Origin: an uncultured Granulosicoccaceae bacterium
GTDB taxonomy: Bacteria; Pseudomonadota; Gammaproteobacteria; CALCKW01
Assembly: GCA_937925815.1 (NCBI GenBank)
Contig: CALAMQ010000037.1
Span: 1-43,074, forward strand
Direction of reading: 5' to 3'
Length of the DNA stretch: 43,074 bases
The translations under genes were made by a program, and so were the position numbers. Positions 24,222 to 33,390 of this stretch are shown in pieces. Numbering within the stretch: position 1 is the stretch's first letter; every line of letters begins with the position of its first letter. The notes under the pieces were generated by a model. It had not been told where the DNA came from and did not search any database. It was given only the letters and a program-made list of their open reading frames with translations.

Positions 24222-25037
24222 ATGAGAATCGAACCCATGACCGGCGCGCTTGGCGCCGACATCTACGACTGCGACCCCATCGCCGATTTCGACGCGATCC
24301 ACGAGGCCTTTGTCCGCTACAGTGCGATCACGCTGCGCGGTACAAAGCTCACACCAGACCAACACCTCACCCTGGCTGAGCGCTTTGGCGACATCAACGT
24401 CAACCGCTTTTTCACCCCGCTGCCAACACACCCAGCGATTGCACTCGTGGTCAAAGAAGCCCACCAGACCCAGGCCATCGGCGAGGGCTGGCACACGGAC
24501 CACTCCTACGACACCGAACCCGCACTCGGATCACTGCTGCTTGCGCGTGAAGTGCCCAACGTGGGTGGTGACACCGTATTTGTCTCCATGGCCGCGGCGT
24601 GGGAGGCGCTCGACAGCGAACTCAAATCGCATTTGCTGACACTGCATGCCTGGCACGAGACTGCCCACGTTTTTGGTCGCCGTGCGACCAAGGATGACAC
24701 CCGGTTTCGTAACGCCGAGGTTGCAAACCAGCGCACGCGCCACCCCGTTGCCATACGCCACCCACTCTCGGGCCGCACCTGCCTCTATGTGAACCCCGTT
24801 TTCACAACCGCCATTGATGGCCTCCCCAAAGCGGAATCCGACGCACTTCTGGCATCGCTCTACACACACTGCACCGACCCGACCCTGCACTGCCGCGTGC
24901 GCTGGCAGCCGGGCGATCTGACCCTCTGGGACAATCGCGCCACCTGGCACAAAGCGATCAACGACTACAACGGTCAACGCCGCGAGATGCACCGGATCAC
25001 AGTCACAGGCTGTGCGCTTGACGCAGCGAGCCACTGA
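24222..25037 (+). CDS. TauD/TfdA-family Fe(II)/2-oxoglutarate oxygenase
   Basis: The 271-residue protein has the TauD fold and triad: His91 and Asp93 in GWHTDHSYD, His243 in TWHKAINDY, and Arg258 in MHRITVTG, which binds 2-oxoglutarate. The N-terminal GALGADIYD and ITLRGTKLTPDQHLTLAERF segments are also family-typical. These enzymes hydroxylate a carbon next to a sulfonate, ether, carboxylate or phosphonate group, often releasing that group. The start ATG at 24222 follows the HD-gene stop by 14 bases, so it is the third gene of the oxygenase operon. Two hydroxylases around one cleavage-type enzyme suggest successive oxidations or two related substrates. Confidence 0.93.
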   Translation: MRIEPMTGALGADIYDCDPIADFDAIHEAFVRYSAITLRGTKLTPDQHLTLAERFGDINVNRFFTPLPTHPAIALVVKEAHQTQAIGEGWHTDHSYDTEPALGSLLLAREVPNVGGDTVFVSMAAAWEALDSELKSHLLTLHAWHETAHVFGRRATKDDTRFRNAEVANQRTRHPVAIRHPLSGRTCLYVNPVFTTAIDGLPKAESDALLASLYTHCTDPTLHCRVRWQPGDLTLWDNRATWHKAINDYNGQRREMHRITVTGCALDAASH

Positions 25038-25114
25038 GAACAAAGACCCTGTTCACAATCCTCTTATAACCGCGTGGTATTCTCGGCGTGTTAGCCACTT
25101 TGCGAAACCCGTCG

Positions 25115-25501
25115 ATGACCACAGCTGAACCCAAACGCATCGCCCTGATTGCCCACGACCAGAAAAAACCCATGCTTGCAAATTGGGTGACGCAATGGGC
25201 TGACAGTCTCAAAGACCACTCGCTGTATGCAACCGAGACAACAGGCGGCGTGCTCAAAGAGAAAGTCCCTGGACTGTCGTTACACACCACGCGCAGTGGG
25301 CCGCTGGGCGGCGATCAACAAATCGGTGCGATGATCGCCGAGGAAGCGATTGACCTCCTCATTTTCTTCACAGACCCACTCTCACCGCACCCGCACGACG
25401 TCGATGTCAAAGCGTTGAGCCGTCTGGCGGTGGTCTACGACATTCCAGCGGCTTACAGCCCAGCGACCGCAGACCTGATCATGCAGGCGGGTTATCTGTA
25501 G
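25115..25501 (+). CDS. mgsA: Methylglyoxal synthase homologue, divergent
   Basis: The 128-residue protein aligns end to end with short methylglyoxal synthases: KRIALIAHDQKKPMLANWV, SGPLGGDQQIGAMIAEE with the catalytic Asp67, LLIFFTDPL, PHDVDVKALSRLAVVY with His94/Asp95, and PAAYSPATADLIM. The family turns dihydroxyacetone phosphate into methylglyoxal and phosphate. Odd changes: the phosphate-binding ATGTTG loop reads ATETTG (Glu41), the usual FFWDP Trp is Thr, and NIP is DIP. Activity is therefore uncertain. Start ATG at 25115; a GTG nine codons earlier (25088) is in frame. It follows the oxygenase operon by 77 bases, and may be read with it or alone. Confidence 0.85.
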   Translation: MTTAEPKRIALIAHDQKKPMLANWVTQWADSLKDHSLYATETTGGVLKEKVPGLSLHTTRSGPLGGDQQIGAMIAEEAIDLLIFFTDPLSPHPHDVDVKALSRLAVVYDIPAAYSPATADLIMQAGYL

Positions 25502-25523
25502 ACCTTCAGGGCCCGACACACCG

Positions 25524-26801
25524 TCAAGCGGAGCCGCCAGCTGGCAACGCTGGCAGCACCGTGCCCTCGCATTCACCAAAGCCCACGGTGTAACCGTCGC
25601 CTATCGCGGCGCCGCGCAAGGTGATCGAATCACCGTCTTCAAGAAAGCAGCGCTCCCCGCCCGTCACCAGTGGCAAGGGCTGCTCACCGCCCCAACACCG
25701 CTCCAGCAGGCAGCCCCGGCTCTCTGTCGTCGGGCCTGAGATAGTGCCTGATCCGAGCAAATCGCCAGGCCGCATCGGGCAACCGCTGACCGTGTGGTGG
25801 GCGAGTTGCTGCGCTGCTGAGTAATAGAGCTCTCGGGTGTTGGTTTGCGTGACTTTTGTGGCTGCGGTCTCGGCATCAGGGGTCAGTGAGGCAGACACGC
25901 TGATGTCGTAGAAGGCTTTGCCCTCGTCGCGCAAATAGGCCAACAGCTCATGGTCTCTTGCCGGTGCTGGCACGCGAAAGGGATCGAGGGCGGCGCGCGG
26001 CACAATCCACGGGCTGATGCTGGTGGCAAAGGCCTTCGCCTGGAAGGGCCCAAGCGGCTGATATTCCCAGGCTTGTATATCGCGTGCCGACCAGTCATTT
26101 AACAACACATAACCGAAAATCATGGCGTCCGCGTCCGCCGCGTTGACCGGCTGGCCGAGCGCGTTGCCGGTGCCAACGACCGCGCCGAGTTCGAGTTCAA
26201 AATCCAATCGACGGCTCGGCGTGAACACCGGCAGGTCCTCGCCGGTCGGTTTGCGTTGGCCAAGCGGCCGGCGCACCGGTGTGCCCGACACCACCACACT
26301 CGAGGCGCGGCCGTTGTAGCCGATGGGCATGTGCAGCCAATTCGGTGGCAGCGCGTTTTCGGCCCCACGAAACATCGTGCCAACGTTGGTCGCGTGGTGG
26401 CGACCGGCGTAGAAGTCGGTGAATTCAGACACCGCAAACGGCATGTGCAAGTGCACCAAATCCAACGGGTGTAACAGGCGCGATTGCAGGCTGTCGCTCT
26501 CTGCCAAGTCACGAACGCTGTCTGCCGCAAAGAGGCACTGCAACCGATCGCGCAAGTACTGCCAGACACTTGGTCCCGCAGCCATCACAGCGTTCCAACT
26601 CGGTTCTGCAAAGAGCGCAGCTGGCAGTTTGATCAACCCCGCCTCAACCGCTGTACCCACATCAAACACGGCGTCCCCAATTGCAACCCCACAGCGCGGT
26701 GCAAGATTGTCAGTGGAGAACACGCCGTAGGGCAGATTATTGACCGGGAAGGGAACATCCGGCGCGTTGGCCGCTTCAATCCAGCTCGGCATCAGGCTCA
26801 T
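25524..26801 (-). CDS. fahA: Fumarylacetoacetase
   Basis: The 425-residue protein is a full-length fumarylacetoacetate hydrolase. Visible motifs include FTDFYAGRHHATNVGTMFRG (substrate and metal region), LDFELELGAVVGTGN with the metal-binding Glu residues, LLNDWSARDIQAWEYQPLGP and FQAKAFATSISPWIV. It cleaves fumarylacetoacetate to fumarate and acetoacetate, the last step of tyrosine breakdown. Start ATG at 26801 has GAGGGG eight bases upstream, placed over the hmgA stop region; the gap to hmgA is 10 bases, so they are one operon with hmgA first. Maleylacetoacetate isomerase, which acts between the two enzymes, is not in the window. Confidence 0.96.
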   Translation of the reverse strand: MSLMPSWIEAANAPDVPFPVNNLPYGVFSTDNLAPRCGVAIGDAVFDVGTAVEAGLIKLPAALFAEPSWNAVMAAGPSVWQYLRDRLQCLFAADSVRDLAESDSLQSRLLHPLDLVHLHMPFAVSEFTDFYAGRHHATNVGTMFRGAENALPPNWLHMPIGYNGRASSVVVSGTPVRRPLGQRKPTGEDLPVFTPSRRLDFELELGAVVGTGNALGQPVNAADADAMIFGYVLLNDWSARDIQAWEYQPLGPFQAKAFATSISPWIVPRAALDPFRVPAPARDHELLAYLRDEGKAFYDISVSASLTPDAETAATKVTQTNTRELYYSAAQQLAHHTVSGCPMRPGDLLGSGTISGPTTESRGCLLERCWGGEQPLPLVTGGERCFLEDGDSITLRGAAIGDGYTVGFGECEGTVLPALPAGGSA

Positions 26802-26811
26802 AGCGCGCCCC

Positions 26812-28155
26812 TCATTTCAATCCGGGTGTGCCGTCAAAGCGTTTATCAAGCCCGGCCCAGCAGTCAACGTAGTCTTGTTGCATGGGAGCTTCCTCGGCGG
26901 CAAAGCGCGTGAGCTGCTGTGGGAAGCGCGTCTCAAACATGAACGCGAGCGTGTCCTCAAGCTTGACCGGCTCCTCACTCGACGCCGTGGCCTTGTCAAA
27001 GGCCTCGCTGTCCGGCCCGTGCGGCAGCATGCAATTGTGCAAGCTGATGCCACCGGGTGCAAAACCGTGCGGCTTGGCGTCGTATTGGCCGCACACATTC
27101 CCCATCAGTTCTGACATCACATTGCGGTGATACCACGGCGGCTTGAACGTGTCTTCCTGCGGCAACCAGCGCGGCGGGAAAATCACAAAATCGATGTTCG
27201 CGGTGCCGGCCTCGCTCGTGGGCGCCGTCAACACCGTGAAAATGGACGGGTCGGGGTGGTCAAACGCAATCGCGCCCACCGGGGCAAAGGTGCGCAGGTC
27301 ATATTTGTACGGCGCGTAGTTACCGTGCCACGCCACCACATCGAGCGGTGAGTGTCCGATGTCGGTGATATGAAACTCGCCACACCATTTCATCGTGACC
27401 GTGTGTGCCCGCTCGGTATCCTCAAAGCGCGCCACGGGCGTTTTAAAGTCACGCGGGTTAGCGAGGCAATTGGCGCCAATCGGCCCGCGGTCGGGTAGCG
27501 TGAAAGGTGAACCGTAGTTCTCACACACAAAGCCGCGCGCCTCGGGGTCACTCAGCGACACCTTGAAGCACACACCACGCGGGATCACCGCAATCTCCTG
27601 TGGCGCGATGTCAATGCGCCCAAACTCGGTGTCGAGCCGAAGTCGCCCCTGCTGCGGCACAATCAACAACTCGCCGTCAGCGTTGATAAAGCAGCTGTCC
27701 ACCATGTCGCAGTTGGCGAGGTAGACGTGGCTTGCCATGCCAGTGTGGGTGCTGACATCCCCAGCCGAAGTCAGCGTGCGCATGCCACTGACAAAGTCCA
27801 GCGGTTCGGTGGGAAACGGCACCGGGTCCCAGCGGTATTGGCCGAGTGACACCACGTCCGCCAGCTGGTGCGGGGCGCTGCGCCAATGGGGCTGCGCTGT
27901 TTTGCGAAACCGCGTGACGTGTTTAACCGACGGACGAATGCGGTACAGCCAACTGCGTTCATTTTTTCCGCGTGGCGCGGTGAACGGTGAACCAGAGAGC
28001 TGCTCAGCGTAGAGGCCATAGTTGCAACGTTTCGGGGAATTGCGGCCGCTGGGCAGCGCGCCGGTCAAGGCTTCGGTTTCAAAGTCATTGCCAAAGCCCG
28101 GCAAATACTCCGGCGTGATGCCGTAATGGCTGTCGTGCGCTGGCTTGTCACTCAT
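26812..28155 (-). CDS. hmgA: Homogentisate 1,2-dioxygenase
   Basis: The 447-residue protein is a complete homogentisate dioxygenase: N-terminal [19 protein letters not shown], the long beta-domain with [10 protein letters not shown] and [14 protein letters not shown], and the iron site [13 protein letters not shown] with His343 and Glu349, then [14 protein letters not shown] with His379. These line up with human HGD H335, E341 and H371 at a constant offset of eight. The enzyme opens the ring of homogentisate to maleylacetoacetate in tyrosine and phenylalanine catabolism. It is first in a minus-strand operon with fahA and diverges from a MarR gene. An inverted repeat in the shared 78-base region probably controls it. 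Confidence 0.97.
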   Translation of the reverse strand: MSDKPAHDSHYGITPEYLPGFGNDFETEALTGALPSGRNSPKRCNYGLYAEQLSGSPFTAPRGKNERSWLYRIRPSVKHVTRFRKTAQPHWRSAPHQLADVVSLGQYRWDPVPFPTEPLDFVSGMRTLTSAGDVSTHTGMASHVYLANCDMVDSCFINADGELLIVPQQGRLRLDTEFGRIDIAPQEIAVIPRGVCFKVSLSDPEARGFVCENYGSPFTLPDRGPIGANCLANPRDFKTPVARFEDTERAHTVTMKWCGEFHITDIGHSPLDVVAWHGNYAPYKYDLRTFAPVGAIAFDHPDPSIFTVLTAPTSEAGTANIDFVIFPPRWLPQEDTFKPPWYHRNVMSELMGNVCGQYDAKPHGFAPGGISLHNCMLPHGPDSEAFDKATASSEEPVKLEDTLAFMFETRFPQQLTRFAAEEAPMQQDYVDCWAGLDKRFDGTPGLK

Positions 28156-28177
28156 GTCATGGGTCCCATCTGCGACT

Positions 28178-28195
28178 TCGTTGCATTTGCAACGA
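28178..28195. promoter_or_regulatory. Operator-like inverted repeat between hmgA and the MarR gene
   Basis: TCGTTGCA (28178-28185) and TGCAACGA (28188-28195) are exact inverted copies around TT. It lies 22 bases from the hmgA start and 38 bases from the MarR start. Size, symmetry and position fit a MarR-dimer operator controlling both directions. Confidence 0.65.
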
Positions 28196-28233
28196 CATCC
28201 GGTAGACTACCCGAAAAATGGCATTCGAGCCAG

Positions 28234-28677
28234 ATGGACACATTCGATCTCGACAGCTTCCTGCCCTACCGCTTGAGCCTGTTGGCAAACCGCGCACGCC
28301 GCGGCTTTGCCGCCCACTACGAATCCGAGTTCGGTATCGACAACGCCGAGTGGCGCGTGCTCGCCCACCTCGCCGATCAACCGGGCATCAGTGTTCGCGA
28401 CATCCAGCAACGCGCTGAGCTTGAGAAATCCAAAGTCTCTCGCGCCGTGAGCCGACTCGACCACCGTGGGTTTATCACTAAAACGCCCGACCCGTCCGAC
28501 AGCCGTTTGCTGTGTTTACAACTTACCGACAAAGGTCATGCACTGATGGGCAAGCTCCGCGTTGCCGCAACACAATACCAAGACCAAGCCCTCGGCCAGC
28601 TTTCAGTGACAGAGCGCCGCAGCGTGGAGCAAGGTCTACGCGCGCTATCAGTCGCCATCACCGATTCACAAGGCTGA
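28234..28677 (+). CDS. MarR-family regulator, probable controller of hmgA-fahA
   Basis: Taken from ATG at 28234 (147 residues; an upstream in-frame extension crosses the operator). The protein has the MarR winged helix: NAEWRVLAHLADQPGISVRD, IQQRAELEKSKVSRAVSRLD (recognition helix near residues 62-76), then the wing FITKTPDPSDSRLLCLQLTD. Both termini are helical for dimerisation. It is divergent from hmgA with a perfect inverted repeat between. In several gammaproteobacteria a MarR-type protein controls homogentisate genes, so the same role is inferred here, with homogentisate or a related acid as possible ligand. Confidence 0.9.
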   Translation: MDTFDLDSFLPYRLSLLANRARRGFAAHYESEFGIDNAEWRVLAHLADQPGISVRDIQQRAELEKSKVSRAVSRLDHRGFITKTPDPSDSRLLCLQLTDKGHALMGKLRVAATQYQDQALGQLSVTERRSVEQGLRALSVAITDSQG

Positions 28678-28739
28678 CACCGCACAGTAATTGGTAGCAC
28701 GCAAGGCGGCAGCACTTTTTTACAGAGCGCAGGTTTCGG

Positions 28740-30014
28740 GTGGCTGCACACCACCAGAATGACGACACTGAGACCGTACCCCACCAAACGGTCTACACGA
28801 TGTCTGTATTGCAACGGCTCACCATAGCCTCAGGCTGCATGAACGCGACGGACTTCATCGCGCAAGTCTCCGTTCCAGTGATCGCCGCACTGGTATTTGA
28901 CGCCAGCCCCCAAACAATCGGACTGCTGGTCGCCTGTCAGTCACTCCCACACCTAGCAGGCGCACTGCCGTTTGGCGTGTTGGTAGACCGCGTATCACCG
29001 AACAAATTGCTGTGGCTTGCCGCCAGTCTCTCAGCAGTTGGCGCCTTCGCCGCCGCCCTGTCGGTGACTGCCGAGCACATGCTGCTATTCGGCGTGTCTG
29101 TGACCGTATCAGGCTTTGGCATTGTACTGTTTGTTCTGGTCTCGCTCTCGACCGTGGCCAAGCTCGTTGAACCCAATCAGCTCGCCAACGCAAACGCCAA
29201 ACTGGACCTCGCGCGTACCTCGGTGGCATTCCTTGTTCCGCTGATCTTAGGGCTGTCACTCAATGCGCACACAGCGGGCGCAACGCTCTTGGTGTCGTGC
29301 TTGATCAGTCTCTACGCGATTGCCACGGTGCGTCGGCTACCGAAGTTACCGCGTTTAAAACCAACCAATGGAGTCAGCACGCTCTCGCTTAAAAACGGGT
29401 TCAAGTTGGTGACAAGCGAGCCTCTGCTGCGGGCGGTTACGTTGTGTGCAGTGAGCTGGAACGCGGCCTTCGCGGGATTGATTGTGGTATCCATCCCGAT
29501 ATTCGACAGTCTGTATGCTCTAGACGCCCCGTTTTTAGGCACCGCGATGGCTGTTTTCGGCGTCGGCAGTGTCGCAGGTGCTTGGACAATGCAGCACCAT
29601 GCTCACCGTGTACCACCCGGCGTTGTGCTGGTGTTTGGCCCAGCGTGCTCGCTGTTAACTGTGACGGCATTGCTAACTGGCCCAACTCTGGGGGCAGCAG
29701 CTGTATTATTCGCTTTCTTTTTACTCGGCTACGGGCCAACGATGTGGCTGTCTGCGCAACACGCCATCCGCCAAGCTGTCAGTCCGCCACACCTTTTGGG
29801 TCGAGTCAACGCAGTGATACACACCGCCATGTATGGTGTGCGCCCACTGGGCGCAATCGGCTGCGGCTGGATGGCCGACACCGCAGGTGTCGTTCCAAGC
29901 TTGATTCTGGTCATTGCAGGATTCGCAGGCTCGTTGTTGACAGCAGCAGTGGGACCTATGCGACACGTTCGCCATTACGATGGTCTCTCTGGCAGTACCC
30001 GGGCCACCCGCTAG
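28740..30014 (+). CDS. Major facilitator superfamily transporter
   Basis: The 424-residue protein has about twelve hydrophobic segments and MFS features: the loop 2-3 motif PFGVLVDRVSPNKLL (G-x-L-x-D-R), a central loop rich in Arg/Lys (RRLPKLPRLK), and a second-half GPTMWLSAQHAIRQAVSPPH motif as in enterobactin/macrolide-type exporters. The general build suggests a drug or metabolite exporter of the DHA type. The start is GTG at 28740; an ATG at 28800 would remove a 20-residue polar N-terminus. It follows the MarR gene by 62 bases on the same strand and might be co-transcribed, but the substrate is not readable. Confidence 0.9.
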   Translation: MAAHHQNDDTETVPHQTVYTMSVLQRLTIASGCMNATDFIAQVSVPVIAALVFDASPQTIGLLVACQSLPHLAGALPFGVLVDRVSPNKLLWLAASLSAVGAFAAALSVTAEHMLLFGVSVTVSGFGIVLFVLVSLSTVAKLVEPNQLANANAKLDLARTSVAFLVPLILGLSLNAHTAGATLLVSCLISLYAIATVRRLPKLPRLKPTNGVSTLSLKNGFKLVTSEPLLRAVTLCAVSWNAAFAGLIVVSIPIFDSLYALDAPFLGTAMAVFGVGSVAGAWTMQHHAHRVPPGVVLVFGPACSLLTVTALLTGPTLGAAAVLFAFFLLGYGPTMWLSAQHAIRQAVSPPHLLGRVNAVIHTAMYGVRPLGAIGCGWMADTAGVVPSLILVIAGFAGSLLTAAVGPMRHVRHYDGLSGSTRATR

Positions 30015-30052
30015 GCGTTAGGATGCACTCACCCTAATCACTTTGAGTTGAT

Positions 30053-30583
30053 ATGCGACGTCATTTATCCCTGTTGTTGGCCTTGTTGTGCGCGGGTTGC
30101 ACCTCACTTCCAGACCGCGTGCAACCAGTGACTCCCTTTGAGCTCTCACGCTACCTTGGCACATGGTACGAAATCGCACGCTTAGACCACCGTTTTGAGC
30201 GTGGCTTGAGCCACGTCACGGCCAATTATCAAATGCGCAATGACGGCGGTGTGTCAGTCATGAACCGCGGTTTCGACACGGAGAAACAGCGCTGGACAAC
30301 CGCCACGGGCAAGGCGTACTTCGTCGAGGAACCCAACACGGCCCACCTCAAAGTGTCTTTCTTTGGTCCCTTCTACGGCAGCTACGCGGTCTTCGGATTG
30401 GATCAAGAGAACTACCAGTACGCCTTCGTGTCGGGACCTGACACAGATTATCTGTGGCTGCTCTCCCGCACGCCGCAGGTGACAGACGACGTCAAACAGG
30501 CCTTTCGCGAGGCCGCCGCAGACAGGGGCTTTGACACTGAAGCTTTGATTGAGGTGGATCAGAGTGACCCACCTCCGTTGTGA
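30053..30583 (+). CDS. blc: Outer-membrane lipoprotein lipocalin Blc
   Basis: The 176-residue protein has a lipoprotein signal, RHLSLLLALLCAGC, with the lipobox Cys16. The lipocalin signatures follow: YLGTWYEIARLDHRFERG (the GxW motif), then strands AYFVEEPNTAHLKVSFFGPF, YGSYAVFGLD and the TDYLWLLSRTP motif typical of Blc and plant temperature-induced lipocalins. Blc sits in the outer membrane facing the periplasm and binds lysophospholipids and fatty acids; it is linked to membrane stress. The stop is 38 bases before the convergent chemoreceptor stop. Confidence 0.95.
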   Translation: MRRHLSLLLALLCAGCTSLPDRVQPVTPFELSRYLGTWYEIARLDHRFERGLSHVTANYQMRNDGGVSVMNRGFDTEKQRWTTATGKAYFVEEPNTAHLKVSFFGPFYGSYAVFGLDQENYQYAFVSGPDTDYLWLLSRTPQVTDDVKQAFREAAADRGFDTEALIEVDQSDPPPL

Positions 30584-30621
30584 TTGGGCGGCCGAGCTGT
30601 GGCCGCCTCACCAGGGCGTTT

Positions 30622-32544
30622 TTAGCCCTTGAGCTGGAAGTACTTGGTGACTTTACTCAACTCGGCCGAATTCTGACCAAGCGTTTCACTCGCGGCTGCG
30701 ACCTCTTCCACCAAGGCCGCATTGCGCTGCGTCACACCGTCAATTTCCGCCACCATGCCGGAGATCTCACCGATATCGTCGGCCTGCGCCTGGCTGTTGC
30801 TGGACAGATCTCGCATGACTTCACTGACCGAGCGCACCGACGCTTGCACGTCGTTCAGTGCGTTGCGAGCTGTCTCTGCCAAATCGCCACCCTTGTTGAC
30901 CTTCTCAACACCGTTGTCGATCAGATCGTTGATCTCGCTCGCGGCGCTACTGCTGCGTTGCGCAAGTTGACGCACTTCCGCCGCCACCACCGCAAAGCCC
31001 TTGCCCTGCTCGCCTGCGCGCGCTGCTTCCACCGCCGCGTTAAGCGAGAGCAGATTGGTTTGAAACGCGATCTCATCGATGACCGACGTGATGGTCATGA
31101 TGTTCTTGCTCGACTCACGGATTTCCTGCATCGACAAATACAACTGGCGCACCATGTCACTACAGCCCGTTGTGAGTTCAAGCGCCTGCTTTGCGAGCTG
31201 ATCACCCTCAACCTGCTGGCGAGTTGAGTTGCTCACAACTTCTGAAAGCTCCTGCATTTTCTTGGTGATTTCATCAAGGCTGCTCGCTTGCTGCTGCGTG
31301 CGTTCGCTCAAATCTTGGTTGCCAGCTGCAATTTCATTGACGCCAGAATCAAGATCTTGCGAGGCCATTTGGATGTCGTGAATAACCCCCGTGAGACGGT
31401 CTTGGGTCGTGCTAAGCCCCGACAGCAGCTGGCCAATTTCGTCGTCTCCCTTGGAATCAATAGGCATTGTGAGATTGCCCTCGCCAACCCGCACCGCCGC
31501 TGAGGCCGCGTCAGATATCTTGCTCACAATTCCGCGAACCAACAAGATGGCGAGAAACAACGTTGCACAGAATGCAATAGCGCCCTCAATCACGGCCCAC
31601 GTCACCGCTGACCAAGCTTGCGTTTCCTGAGCAGACGCCAGAGTGATTAAATCTTCGCCGAGCTTATCTTCAACGCGCCGAAGCTCTTCCAACTTGACAG
31701 ACTGCCCAGAGAAGACCTCGACCGGGTCTCGGTTGAGCGTACTAACGTTTTGTTGCCCACGACCGACACTCAGCACCGCTTCACGAACGGCCAATGCTCG
31801 GCTGTAGCCGTCGGATGCCAGCACTTGTTCGAATAACTCGCGTTGCTCCGGCAGCGCTGCCGAGAGAAAATTCGCGGCGTTAGCGCTTTGCACAGCCGCA
31901 AGGCTCAAGATCCGCTCGAAGCGCGCCTGTGGCAGCGATTGACTTGCAAAACTGCCAGCGATTAGCGCGCGCTCAATTCCTGCGGCCTCTTTCATGTTCA
32001 ATATGGCGTGGTAGCCCGACACATCTCCAGCCACCTTGCCAGAACTGGCAAGTTTCGTGGTCGCGCCGATCTCATCCAGAATGCCGGTGATCAATCCGGT
32101 GTAGAACTGCAACACGCGGCCTGCGTTAAGGGACTGCGCCGAGACCCGGCTGCGGGTATCAGGAATTTCTTCCATGCGCGAGAGCAAATCATCAACGCCA
32201 ACCACGATCTCGGGCTTAGTTGTCTCTTTGAGTTCCGCGTGGGTGGCTTTGAGCTTGTTCAATGCACCGTCCGTCAGCTTGCGTTGAGCATCGAGTTCGG
32301 GACCAAATTTTCGGCCCTCGGCGTTAATGAAGCCAGCCGAATTACCGCGTTCCTTTTGCAATTCGTGGATAACACCACTGAGAGCATCAAGGTAACCTGG
32401 CAGTGTCTTTATCGCACGCGCATCTTCAACCAAATACAAGCCCGAGTCGACTTTCTGGTAGATGAAAAAAGACATAGAAGACAGAGGCAGCAGCAGTAGC
32501 AGCCCCAATTTCTTGCCAAGGCCCATTTTGTTCAAGAATCGCAT
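30622..32544 (-). CDS. Methyl-accepting chemotaxis protein with NIT-type sensor
   Basis: Start ATG at 32544 gives 640 residues; the frame opens earlier but without a site. TM1 is at about 13-29 and TM2 at 311-337. The periplasmic part between them (about 40-300) is all-helical with the [12 protein letters not shown] motif of NIT domains, which sense nitrate/nitrite in characterised proteins. A HAMP domain (340-390) and the signalling domain follow, with the conserved hairpin [20 protein letters not shown] (491-510) and [17 protein letters not shown]. There is no C-terminal CheR-docking pentapeptide; it ends KYFQLKG. It signals to CheA/CheW, which are not in the window. A 7-bp hairpin (32584-32604) lies in its leader. 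Confidence 0.93.
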   Translation of the reverse strand: MRFLNKMGLGKKLGLLLLLPLSSMSFFIYQKVDSGLYLVEDARAIKTLPGYLDALSGVIHELQKERGNSAGFINAEGRKFGPELDAQRKLTDGALNKLKATHAELKETTKPEIVVGVDDLLSRMEEIPDTRSRVSAQSLNAGRVLQFYTGLITGILDEIGATTKLASSGKVAGDVSGYHAILNMKEAAGIERALIAGSFASQSLPQARFERILSLAAVQSANAANFLSAALPEQRELFEQVLASDGYSRALAVREAVLSVGRGQQNVSTLNRDPVEVFSGQSVKLEELRRVEDKLGEDLITLASAQETQAWSAVTWAVIEGAIAFCATLFLAILLVRGIVSKISDAASAAVRVGEGNLTMPIDSKGDDEIGQLLSGLSTTQDRLTGVIHDIQMASQDLDSGVNEIAAGNQDLSERTQQQASSLDEITKKMQELSEVVSNSTRQQVEGDQLAKQALELTTGCSDMVRQLYLSMQEIRESSKNIMTITSVIDEIAFQTNLLSLNAAVEAARAGEQGKGFAVVAAEVRQLAQRSSSAASEINDLIDNGVEKVNKGGDLAETARNALNDVQASVRSVSEVMRDLSSNSQAQADDIGEISGMVAEIDGVTQRNAALVEEVAAASETLGQNSAELSKVTKYFQLKG

Positions 32545-32829
32545 TTTTTTATCGCCCCACCGTAATCCGTTATCGGTAAGCAACCCGGCCCACTGGCGGC
32601 CGGGCGCAGAACCAGACGGATTGACACCTGGCTCCACTGGCAAACATCGGCGGATCATCTACGACCTGTAGACATTGTCACGCCAGTTCGCTAAAGCTCT
32701 CTGAAATGCGGTTGTTGCAGCATACAAGCGACACAATGGCGCACACTCAACCGCAGAACCTGTCGCACAGCGGCCCAGGATCAGACGTGACGATGGCACT
32801 AGACGCACAAGACGTAGATTGGTTTGCCT

Positions 32830-33288
32830 TCAGACCGGCAAACCGGCATCCGCCTTGACTTGGTCGAGCACCACTTGGCTGTGCAATCGCAAAACGGCTT
32901 CGTGGCGTAGCAATTCATGCTGAAGCAGACGGTTGAGTCCCTTGAGGTCTTCACAGTACACGCGGAGCAGATAATCGGATTCGCCGGTCAACGTCCACAC
33001 TGACACCACGTCGCGAAGCTGATCACAGTGGCGCAAGAAATCATCTGCGATGCTGCGGCTATGACTGGCGAGTTCCACCTGCACAAACGCCTGCACAGTG
33101 AGACCGAGGTGCGCCGGATCAAGGTTTGCGCGGTAACCGGAAATCACCCCCGCAGCTTGTAACGCTTGGCGACGACGACCGGCTTGGGAAGCCGACAAAT
33201 GCAGCGCGTCACCCAACTCCTGATTAGACAGGCGCGCATCGCGCTGCAACACCGCTACCAGTCGACGGTCTGTATCGTCTAGTGCCAC
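32830..33288 (-). CDS. Lrp/AsnC-family transcriptional regulator
   Basis: I take GTG at 33288 as start (152 residues, the family norm), because AGAGG lies seven bases upstream; the open frame extends 44 codons further with atypical composition. The N-terminal HTH reads LDDTDRRLVAVLQRDARLSN, QELGDALHLSASQAGRRRQA, LQAAGVISGYRANLDP. The C-terminal RAM domain (about 64-145) has VQAFVQVELA, SVWTLTGESDYLLRVYCED, and binds amino acids in known members. An Lrp-type protein usually regulates itself and amino-acid genes. It diverges from the FGE gene with 102 bases between. Confidence 0.92.
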   Translation of the reverse strand: MALDDTDRRLVAVLQRDARLSNQELGDALHLSASQAGRRRQALQAAGVISGYRANLDPAHLGLTVQAFVQVELASHSRSIADDFLRHCDQLRDVVSVWTLTGESDYLLRVYCEDLKGLNRLLQHELLRHEAVLRLHSQVVLDQVKADAGLPV

Positions 33289-33390
33289 ATCCACACCTCT
33301 GTTTTCCAATTCTGCTGCGGCGAGAGCTGATTCAATGCCGCACAGCCATTGTATGATGCCAGCCACCGCGCTACGTAACATCAGAATTCG

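Noticed and set aside
32545-32760. c-di-GMP-I riboswitch in the chemoreceptor leader
   Set aside because: A 7-bp hairpin (32584-32604) and a GGTTGCTTACCG tail recall the class, but the conserved core sequences at the 5' side are missing.
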